Assembly (NCBI RefSeq): GCF_000275845.1
Contig: NW_006766927.1
Span: 180,061 to 201,572, forward strand
Reading direction: 5' to 3'
Length of the DNA: 21,512 nucleotides
From: Dichomitus squalens LYAD-421 SS1
Taxonomy: Eukaryota; Basidiomycota; Agaricomycetes; Polyporales; Polyporaceae
This document shows positions 10,126 to 17,846 of this stretch, one piece after another. The notes under the pieces were generated by a model that was given only the letters and a program-made list of their open reading frames with translations, made no database searches and was not told the DNA's origin. A program made the translations under genes and the position numbers. Position 1 is the first letter of the stretch, and each line of letters opens with the position of its first letter.

Positions 10126-11470
10126 ATGGCGAGCAACACCGAGACACTCCTCAAGACCTTCCTCGACTCGGGAGCCCCTCAGGACAGCACTGACTACACC
10201 ACCGTGATTATCATTCACGGCTGGGGTTTTCACGCAGGTAAGATCCTCGAACGCCCTCTGCCCACAGTGATTCGTCTTGACAGACGTCCCACGTAGCAAA
10301 CCTCAAGAAGCTGTTACCCCTCGCGCACAAGTATAACGCGCGCGTCGTCCTGCCCAATAGACGCGACTACCCTGGTTCCGCTCCCTTCACACCCGAAGAA
10401 CTCGAGAATCTCTCAAAGCTAGCCAACGCGAATCCTGGTTCGTCTGATGCAGTCGAAGGGACGGAACAGGAGATGAAGGCACGCGCGCGAGAGGTCTACG
10501 ACTACCTCGTTGACCTGGTAAAGACTGAGCACATTCCGCCAGCTCAAGGGCACCAAGGCGGTATCGTCCTCGTGGGATGGTCCTTAGGAGCGACATGGAT
10601 ATCCGCATTACTCGCACATGTCGCGACGTTTCCAGTCGAAGACACTCGCCTGAGCGAGTATGTTAGACGGCTGGTGTACTACGGTGCGTGACTCATACTG
10701 TATCCACTAATCGCCTCAAAGCAACCGGTGTGATACCGGTTGCTTTGAGTCGAGACGTGTCGAAGGAACCTGCCCGAGACTAGCGCTGAATGAAAGATCG
10801 ATATGTGCGGAGGAAACGGAAACTGACCTACACGTGTAGATGCGTCGTACCTTGGTCTCGGCTTTCCATTTACCGAGGGTCTCTACCACCCCCTTCACGA
10901 TCCTTCGCTCCCAATGGAGGAGTATTTCGAGAAGTTCTGCACATGGAGCTCAAGTTACTTCGCTCACGGTGACCTCGGCGCGGGACTGCATGCCCTCGAA
11001 GATCGTAACGCTCTAGAGAGCCCACCGCCAACTGTGAAGACTATGTCGGCGGAAGAACTAGCCGAATCAACGTCAGCAGCCGGCGAACCTGGAGGTAGCG
11101 AGAGCCTGCTCGCGCAGGCGTGTGGGATCCACGGCGTGTTCGCCTCGCTCAGGAAACAGGCGTTCTTCCTGCGCGATATACCTGACGGGGCGGATGACTG
11201 GCGTTCGGTGGATCTCCGGCTGATCTGGTGCGACCGTTCGTTTTGGGAGATGCCGCTGTTAGCCTGGACCTTCCCGAAGGAGCTTGAAAAAGCAGCGAAG
11301 GCAGGTCAAAAGGTTAGGACCGTCAACTTCGTGCGCTTCCGCGGTGCAAACCATTTTGTGAGTTCTCTGTCATGGATGCCGCGTGGTCTGTGCTGATAGA
11401 GTGATAGGCACATTGGGACCTGCCCGAGAAGACATTGGCCGGAATCCTCAGTGACGAAACGGAGATTTAG
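10126..11470 (+). CDS. Alpha/beta hydrolase (359 aa)
   Basis: Four exons: 10126-10237, 10297-10683, 10840-11357 and 11408-11470, separated by GT-AG introns of 59, 156 and 50 nt. The spliced length is 1080 nt with no internal stop. For intron 1, only the acceptor CACGTAG at 10296 keeps the frame; the nearer TTGACAG does not. The protein has an oxyanion-type HGWGF near residue 31, then NRRDYPGS, and the nucleophile elbow GWSLG with the candidate catalytic Ser at about 133. A late GANHFAHWD motif supplies the candidate catalytic His near 338-341. An acidic residue in the LIWCDRSFW segment may complete the triad. There is no signal peptide, so it is likely cytosolic. It belongs to the alpha/beta hydrolase superfamily and probably acts on an ester, lactone or thioester; the substrate cannot be read from sequence. 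A good TATA box lies 70 nt upstream. The oversized intron 2 carries a perfect hairpin (separate entry). Confidence 0.9.
10715..10749. repeat. Perfect hairpin inside hydrolase intron 2
   Basis: CTCAAAGCAACCGGT and its exact reverse complement flank the 5-nt loop GTGAT. It lies in a 156-nt intron, whereas the sister introns are 50 and 59 nt. The extra ~100 nt may be an insertion or a structured intron element. The arm is 15 bp with no mismatch. Confidence 0.9.
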
Positions 11471-11732
11471 GTGGGAGGGGTTTCAAGGACCCTCGTGTCT
11501 GTCTGTGAGTAGACATGGTATATCCTGCTTATAATCTATAGTCGCTAATGAAGCATCTACAACGCCTCTGCAACTACAGCAGGTCTTACTAAGCGTGCAA
11601 ACTCGGCAACACATTCAGCTCCACATTGTGATGTATAGCCTGAAATATGTACAATGGGCATGGAGAGTAGCAGTGGCTTCGCCAATCAAATGGAAATGGA
11701 CATGGCCTAGAAGCCGATCAATTGAAAGAAAT

Positions 11733-12728
11733 CTCTACGTCACTCAAGAAGTTGTCTACCAGGCTGGTAGTCCCGTGTCACCGAATCAATACACCGAGAC
11801 GGGCCATGTACAGGAGTAGGTAGCCAGAGACTATCATCACGCGCTGGCTCATCGCAAGATGTCGCAGATTCTGATTCAAAGACGCCCTCACAGCTGCGTT
11901 CACTAGCTCGAGTCAGCTGTCGGACCTTCGGAACCTGGATAACAGAGGGGTCTGACCTCGTATGGTCCGCCTCCACGACGGAATGGCTGACGTGTGTGAG
12001 CGCTCAAACAACGATCTTCGTCGCAAATCATGACGCTGAACGTGTGCGTATCGGTTACGACTCGAGCGATTTCTTGCTCGTACATCGCAGGACTTTCGCG
12101 ACCCCAATTACATTTTTCCTGTTAACGTCTATATCATATGTTGCTTACCAACCTCTTCGCCCTGGCTCATCTTTACGGCACTCCCACGGTCCTCTCGAGT
12201 TGTAGCCTCTCGAGTGACGATGCTGGTGCACCCAACGGCAGTTGGTGCACCCAACGGCAGTACTTGGGTATGCTCGGGCAATGGCGGGTCCAATGGCTGG
12301 CTCTGCAAGCACCTCGGGAAGGCCATTTCAGAAATGGTCGGCTCCCGCAACACCGTCGGGAACGTGGATGTGAGTCACCCACTGGACCGCTCCAGCTGCA
12401 CCACAGAGGATCGCTTTCGGTCGCGGTATGCTGCACATCGTTCCACAACATCGGGAGGTAGCTGATGACGATGGCACAGGGTCACCCGGGTTCTTCGCGA
12501 TCGGAATGGTCAGTGATGTTCCATACGTCTCTTCCCGACGGACTGTACTGCGATGTGATCAGTGGGAAACGGTTGTTGAACGGACAGTGCACTGGTTCCA
12601 CGTAAGTCATCTTGCCTCCTACACAGTTAGATAGATCACAACTCATCTTGCCCAGGATCACGGTCTCTCATGGCTTCTCAACCGCGACCTTTCCTATTGC
12701 CGTCCACACGGGGCTGCGGCGTGCATGA
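11733..12728 (+). pseudogene. GH13 alpha-amylase, C-terminal half, decayed
   Basis: Blocks of a secreted GH13 alpha-amylase occur in order but in different frames: YVTQEVVYQAG (11736 on), FTSSSQLSDLRNLDNRG (11900-11949), FVANHDAER (12017 on), ALAHLYGTPTVLSS (12160 on), DAGAPNG, GGSNGWLCKH, MVGSRNTVG, then TSLPDGLYCDVISG and a last exon ITVSHGF...AVHTG (12657-12725). FVANHDxER is the conserved catalytic-barrel motif. Two introns remain recognisable (11816-11867 and 12602-12655). Lesions: no 5' half; a TGA at 11872 where the family has Arg; a further stop and frame change just after DNRG; frame shifts near 12135 and near 12515; and a 19-bp tandem duplication at 12224-12261 that shifts frame. 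The catalytic N-terminal part is missing and no product can be made. An intact relative would hydrolyse starch or glycogen outside the cell. Confidence 0.87.
12224..12261 (+). repeat. 19-bp tandem duplication in the amylase relic
   Basis: TGGTGCACCCAACGGCAGT occurs twice in direct succession (12224-12242 and 12243-12261) with no mismatch. Ignoring one copy restores the reading frame from the DAGAPNG block into the NGWLCKH block. The duplication therefore created a +1 frameshift. Perfect identity suggests it is recent relative to the other lesions. Confidence 0.93.
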
Positions 12729-12813
12729 TACCCTTTCATATTGTTAACGAACTTCGGAATGCTCTCGTTTACATGGCGTTGCAATTCACATATGTATCCT
12801 GACGTAGTACCGC

Positions 12814-12827
12814 TATAATATATAATA
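12814..12827 (+). promoter_or_regulatory. TATA-type element upstream of the F-box gene
   Basis: TATAATATATAATA lies 210-270 nt upstream of the candidate ATGs of the F-box gene. A possible leader intron (GTGAGT at 12864 to GGCAG at 12909) lies between. It may be the core promoter or simply A/T-rich spacer. Confidence 0.35.
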
Positions 12828-13084
12828 CGTTGGTCCGACGACTTTCACGTCCCTGGCTGCCGGGTGAGTTATAGTACGACTCTATCATCACGACGGTGCC
12901 ACGAGGCAGACTGCGGCGGCTTCCATTGCACAGCCACGCCCTCAGTAGCGCCTCCAGGGCTCAGGTTGCGCGCCTCCAGGGCTTAGGATCTTTCGTACCA
13001 TCACCTGAAGGCTACATAGTCGGTACGTTCAAGGACCAGATGAAGTTGCTCACATCTGCTGATCTCGTAACTCAAGGGACCGAA

Positions 13085-14437
13085 ATGAACCACCAACACT
13101 CCGAACCGCTTCCCTTCCCCGGTTTCGCGTCGTCAGTGCCAGAACCGGATCCTGCTAGTCTCGCTGGGCTCAGCAGCGACGAGATCCGACCCTCGACACA
13201 AACGATATCGGAGGAGCCCCGCCTCCACTACTACACGATACTCTACCTCCACAACGCTGCCGCACCGATCCACACGCTGCCCACTGAGCTGCTGGTCAAG
13301 ATATTCGGTCAGACGTGGCAGGACCGGAGAAGTGTCCATCTAACGTCCGTCTGCCGGCGATGGCGCTCTGTCTACCTCTCCACGCCTCAAATCTGGGCAG
13401 CAGCAGTTTCAGCGCTTTATTTTCGCTACACTAGGGTGGCCCGGGATATGGCCGGAAGCAAGGACGTCCGATCGGTCACAGTACCTTCTGAGCATGTAGC
13501 CGCCCTCCTCGAAAGGTCTTCCCCGTGCCTCATCCATACAGAGGTCTTAGGACCCGAGTCCCCAGACGAGCCCGACCCAATATCTGCTCTTCCTGTCGAG
13601 CTGTCTGTTCATTCACATCGGGTCAGTTCTCTATCGATCTGCATTCAGAGTACGCGGCCAGTGTTGAACAATCTACCCCGGCTGTTGGAGACGAGCACGC
13701 CAGCATTAGAAACACTCCATATCTATCGTGGACACGAAAAGGCACAGCTAGGACGAATTGACCTGACAAGTTTGCCGCGCTTCCCTGAAATCAATCTTCC
13801 CCACCTGCACGAGGTGTTCATCAGCCCGGCGGAACTCTTCCCTCTGTTCACTGCCAGATCCTTGCGGAGAGTCAGCTTGTCCGGCTCCGATCCTGATGCA
13901 AGAGTCATATCTCCAGATCCTCTGGTGCTACTGCAGGCGCTGCGCAACTGTCCCAATCTCGAGACCTTGCATTTCGGCAACTATGCGATCCCGGACGAGT
14001 GGCCGGTGACGGGACGCGTTGCTATCGTACACCTTCCCTCGCTCAAAGAGCTCGGAATCGTTGAAACATCGAACACTTCGATCTGCGCGATGCTTAATGC
14101 CTTATCCGTCCCTCCGACCGCCCTCATCCAAGTAGCGGGAGTAGACAACACGAGTGTCGCCGACCTCGTACCTTGTCATCTCTTCCGAAGTCGCCCGTTC
14201 GACAGAGTTTCTCTGCGCACAGATAGACACAGCTGGTGGATCTTGAAGTGCTCTGTGAACCACTCTCGACAAGTCTGGGAACTGCGGTTGGATGGCGCCT
14301 CACTTCGCGAAGTTCTCTTGCTGAACTACTTTCAGGGGATGCACGTTGCTCATCTGGAGGTGCTCGATCAGTGGTGCATCACATGGTGGAACGCTACACC
14401 ACATCAGCAAAATGTTGAAGAATATGGGCAGGCATGA
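13085..14437 (+). CDS. F-box protein (about 450 aa)
   Basis: An intronless frame encodes about 450 residues from the ATG at 13085 (GAAATGAAC, purine at -3). An in-frame ATG at 13040 would add 15 residues, and the frame stays open upstream only to a GTG. An F-box occupies about residues 61-106: IHTLPTELLVKIF, then SVHLTSVCRRWRSV and STPQIWA. This is the form typical of large agaricomycete F-box families. It should bind Skp1 in an SCF ubiquitin ligase. The remainder has irregular leucine-rich stretches (LLETSTPALETLHIY, LLQALRNCPNLETLHF, LPSLKELGI) that could form a divergent LRR-type substrate-binding surface. The protein ends at EEYGQA, probably somewhat earlier than relatives, so a C-terminal truncation is possible. 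No signal peptide or transmembrane segment is visible. The substrate is unknown. Confidence 0.85.
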   Translation: MNHQHSEPLPFPGFASSVPEPDPASLAGLSSDEIRPSTQTISEEPRLHYYTILYLHNAAAPIHTLPTELLVKIFGQTWQDRRSVHLTSVCRRWRSVYLSTPQIWAAAVSALYFRYTRVARDMAGSKDVRSVTVPSEHVAALLERSSPCLIHTEVLGPESPDEPDPISALPVELSVHSHRVSSLSICIQSTRPVLNNLPRLLETSTPALETLHIYRGHEKAQLGRIDLTSLPRFPEINLPHLHEVFISPAELFPLFTARSLRRVSLSGSDPDARVISPDPLVLLQALRNCPNLETLHFGNYAIPDEWPVTGRVAIVHLPSLKELGIVETSNTSICAMLNALSVPPTALIQVAGVDNTSVADLVPCHLFRSRPFDRVSLRTDRHSWWILKCSVNHSRQVWELRLDGASLREVLLLNYFQGMHVAHLEVLDQWCITWWNATPHQQNVEEYGQA

Positions 14438-15121
14438 GCAGGTGCCACCTTACAGACCAGATCCGCAAGGTATGGCAAAGGGATGGCGGAAACTGGCAGA
14501 GATCCGCGAGGACTCACCGGCCATGGCCAGATGGCGCGCGAGGAATCACCGGGCATGGCCAGATGGCGCTGGGCGGCTGGGCACTGATTGCCATTTGTGG
14601 CGGGGCATCCTAACAGTAGCTACCATATGATAGGGATGGTACGGGCAGCTATGTACATGGCTCAGTGCACTAATGGGAATTTATGGGCGAACATGAGGAT
14701 CTGTGCTGCCATGGCAGACAGGACATATGCGAGTGGAATGCCGCACATGGTAGAGTGGCAGGGCACAAATGGCATATGAGCAAGCGGCATATGTTCATAG
14801 ACAACAACACCGGGGATCAGACGTAAGGCGATGGAATTGTTCATATCACACGACACAATTTTGACATCATCAGAGGCAGAGTGGACACAGCATTGTTTTG
14901 AATGCTATTACATACAAGCAGGCGTGACACAGTATACAAAGAGAGCACGAATGTGCTGACAATGAAGCAAGCCAGACCAACAAGAAGCTGACAGAGGAGC
15001 CTAAGAACTGAATTTTGCGGTGGGGGCTGCGCCCGTATTTGCGTGACTGAAGTGCTGAGTTAGTGAACAGCAGTCGAAAACCCGGGCGGAGAAGCTCAAC
15101 GTCAACGGCGACACATACATC
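14438..15121. other. Intergenic with a 32-bp tandem repeat
   Basis: This lies between the stop of the F-box gene (plus) and the stop of the DUF6698-like gene (minus). It holds a two-copy 32-bp repeat (14505-14568) followed by about 250 bp enriched in CATATG and GGCA words. No coding frame is supported. Confidence 0.5.
14505..14568. repeat. 32-bp tandem repeat, two copies
   Basis: Copies at 14505-14536 and 14537-14568 begin CGCGAGGA(C/A)TCACCGG and end ATGGCCAGATGGCG. They differ at two positions. They lie just after the F-box stop codon and are probably in its 3' UTR. No function is apparent. Confidence 0.85.
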
Positions 15122-17023
15122 TCAATTGTCCAAGGGCGCCTCGAGTGCGCCGCCCTCCGAGGCGGGCAAAGACGACTCCAGGGGCACTGACGGGGTCGGG
15201 CTCTTGTTGGCACGTCGGGCCAACATCTTGAAGTAGTCGGACTCTTGCAAATCCCGTTCGGCGTCGGAGTCGTCGTTATCTTCGGTATCATAGATTTGTC
15301 TGTATGACATGATTAGAGAGACATTCAGCGCAGCCAGAAAAATATCCTATTCGATGACACGCCACTTACTTGTTCCACCACGCGAGGATCTCTTGGTGCC
15401 ACGACGGAGACTTGTGCGCCAGGTCCATGATGGCCTCGAGGAACACCGGCGCTTCCCAGCGCTTGCTGTCGACGTCACTCCATACACTTTCAGAGCTCAG
15501 GGCGCTCCGAGCCTGAAACACAAGCATCAGGTAGTTCAGAGGGATTACGACATGAAACGTACCAGGAGCGCAACATATACAATACTATGCATGTTGACCT
15601 TTGACATCTTATACTTAGCAGCAACAGACTGCTGGCCCCGGGAGGGCACGAGACCAAAGACTGAGGAACGGCCGCAAAAGATGGCCTTGTAGTACTAAAA
15701 AGAGGTTCAATATCACGTTTGGTGGGGAACAACAACACTTACAGTGACGAGAAGTGGGCCGCGCAGAAAACCGGCCTCAAGATCCTCGGCGTCCATCTTA
15801 GACACATCAGTCATGAATGAAGGGAAGTCATACGAAGTGATTTTGACTAAATGGTTTCGAAAAAGCGAACAGGCACTTCAGATTGATGTCAGCGAGAGTT
15901 AAAATTTTGAATAGGGCACAATGCCTCTTACCGGGCCGGATCAGCTTCGAACCGCTCGAGATGGCGGACAGGGCACAGAAGTCGTCCTGTCCGAGAGTCT
16001 TCAAAGCCACAGTTGGAGTGGCGCTTGAGAATGTTGTTTGGGTCCTCGAGCTGCGAGTAAGATATGATATGATTGTTCAACCTGCCCAGGTCATCGCTGC
16101 GGACTTTCCCCGCAATGGCACTAACCTGTTCATTCCGTGAGCTCGCTTGAAACATGCAGGGTTAGAAGATGTATAAGCAATACATACATATTGGCCGAGG
16201 TGGAGGATCAACGCGGGGGTTACTGCCAAGTAGTCGAGGTGCTCCTTGATGCCGGGGAAGTAGGAAATCCAAAGGAGGGAGACAGTGTGCGCCTTGACGT
16301 CGTCACTATACGACTTAGCCGAGCTTGTGCTGATGTGAGCATATAATAAGAATGGACGTTAAGATGGCACGTACTTGTGGGGGGGGTCCTCAGGATCAAC
16401 GTCCCGGAATAGGACAGCGTAGGTGAGGGCGCGCACCTGGTCGGGGTACTCCGTACTGCAACGGCCAATCTGGCGCGCCGCGACGTACATCAGCTCTATG
16501 CCGAGGGCGTTGCGAGCATCGACACTAAATAAAGAAGGTAACAAACACATTTTAGTAGAGATGCGGTGTTTCTAATGCTGGCGTGCTCATCTCCAACAGA
16601 TGGACTTACTCGGCGCTGGCGTTGCAGTTCCAGGCTTCTATAACCCACCCCGTGTTCTGGGGTTGGACAGGAGAGGTGTTGACAACATCCTCTGCATGAG
16701 TCTCATCGGCGTTGTCCTCTGAGTCAGAATTAAGAGTCGGCTCAAGACGGAGCCTCTTGGACGCCCTGGCCATCTCCTCCGCCGTGCGACCTGTGTAATA
16801 GGTCTATGTCGTGTCGCGAGCGGGATAACCAAAGAGTAAAAAAATACATGCCTTTGCGAGACCTCTTGTCAGTCTTATGGCCCCCGGGGCCCTCCTGAGA
16901 GGTGACAGGTGTCGAAGGCGGAGACTGAGACTCTCCGCTGGAGGACCCGACCTGGGCACGAGCAGCGGCGGCCTGCTTTGCATGAGCCTTGAAGGTGCGG
17001 TACCAATGGGGTCTCCCTGGCAT
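15122..17023 (-). CDS. DUF6698-like protein, nine exons (474 aa)
   Basis: Exons on the minus strand: 17023-16852, 16790-16610, 16524-16375, 16329-16188, 16125-15932, 15875-15743, 15694-15563, 15512-15370 and 15299-15122. The spliced length is 1425 nt with no internal stop. Intron 1 (16851-16791) fits only as GC-AG (AAAG/GCATGT); the others are GT-AG. At intron 4 an alternative pair would leave a 38-nt intron, so the 62-nt choice was taken. The N-terminus is basic and disordered (PHWYRTFKAHAKQAAAARAQ), with an acidic stretch (NSDSEDNADETHAED) near 80-100. The middle has RSDDLGRLNNHI, RTGRLLCPV, SYDFPSFM and EAGFLRGPLLV, then VFGLVPSRG and VALL-ARSALSS. This order matches the DUF6698 family of agaricomycetes as I remember it. 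The C-terminus is acidic (YDTEDNDDSDAERD). No biochemical role is established. The family is expanded and often sits near transposons. The gene is divergent from the Plavaka transposase, 823 bp apart. Confidence 0.8.
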
Positions 17024-17190
17024 GTTTAATAAATGTAGTAGAGCAATAGAGCGGGGAAGAGTTTCAAATGGTGCTCAAGAGAGTCGAGGAGCAGGGGATG
17101 GGGATGTTGTGTGAGAGGTGGGGGCTTTCTAAGTCCGATGACTCTGCTAGTGGACTTGGACGTGCCACCGTGACCTCACAACAACTGCCT

Positions 17191-17216
17191 GATACTCACC
17201 TGAGATACTCACCTGA
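17191..17216. repeat. 13-bp tandem repeat, two copies
   Basis: GATACTCACCTGA is repeated exactly in tandem (17191-17203 and 17204-17216). It includes the word CACCTG, an E-box-like hexamer. Confidence 0.85.
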
Positions 17217-17384
17217 GGCAGTCACAACCATGAAAGCAGAGCAATTGAGAATCAAGAAGGTAGTGTAAGGCATATGGGCTGAGGATCATTATGGGAGAAG
17301 GTGGAGTATCACAAACAGATAGAAAGATGGAGGACTACTCTGGCGGCGCGCCACGGTCATGTGACTGTTGGACAACTCTAGATA

Positions 17385-17444
17385 CGCGCCACCCACGTGT
17401 TTGCCGCGCCACTCACGTGTTTGCCGCGCCACTCACGTGTTTGC
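17385..17444. repeat. 20-bp tandem repeat, three copies, CACGTG core
   Basis: Three head-to-tail copies of CGCGCCACTCACGTGTTTGC (the first copy has C for T in CACTC) plus a partial fourth (CGCGCG). Each holds a palindromic CACGTG at 17394, 17414 and 17434, exactly 20 bp (about two helical turns) apart. The array sits about 400 bp before the transposase ATG. It could be a bHLH-factor binding array or a transposase-binding subterminal repeat. Confidence 0.9.
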
Positions 17445-17846
17445 CGCGCGTGGAAGCCTTCTTGCTCGAGGTCTTTAGGCAATCGTATCGTCCCACCCTC
17501 ACAAATCAGCCCTTAACAACGATCCTCCCTGTCATATTTTGGACATGCCGGAAGCCTGGGATGCGTTCCACCGGTTGGACAGGTTGCCAACATGGGCGCT
17601 CACCACGTCGGGGGCAGCAAGACCCGCCTCCCTCTGCCCCTTGGCCCACTCAAATCATACGGCCTCCCAACCATAACGGCTCTCCACCCACGAACGGCGC
17701 ACTTAGGCTGCAACTGACCGCGCAGGCATCCGACAAGAACAAGCACCGCACCGCCACCCTTGTCACCTACGCCGTCACCGCACTCCGCGTGCTTGTCTCT
17801 ACGCTGAACGACCCGAAGTCCAACCTCAACATCATTTTGTGTCGTT

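Larger units (their letters stand above)
17024..17846. other. Divergent intergenic region with two tandem repeats
   Basis: This separates the start of the DUF6698-like gene (minus) from the start of the transposase (plus) and so carries both promoters. It contains a two-copy 13-bp repeat (17191-17216) and a three-copy 20-bp repeat with CACGTG cores (17385-17444). The frame leading into the transposase ATG is open for long, but I found no motif in it and did not extend the gene. Confidence 0.5.

Noticed and set aside
11595..11732. Upstream extension of the amylase relic to an ATG at 11595
   Set aside because: The 46 residues before LYVTQEV share nothing with amylases, so homology starts at about 11733 and the 5' half of the gene is missing.
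12896..13039. N-terminal extension of the F-box frame
   Set aside because: The extension begins with GTG, not ATG, and includes a small tandem repeat of CGCCTCCAGGGCT. A leader with a possible intron is more likely.
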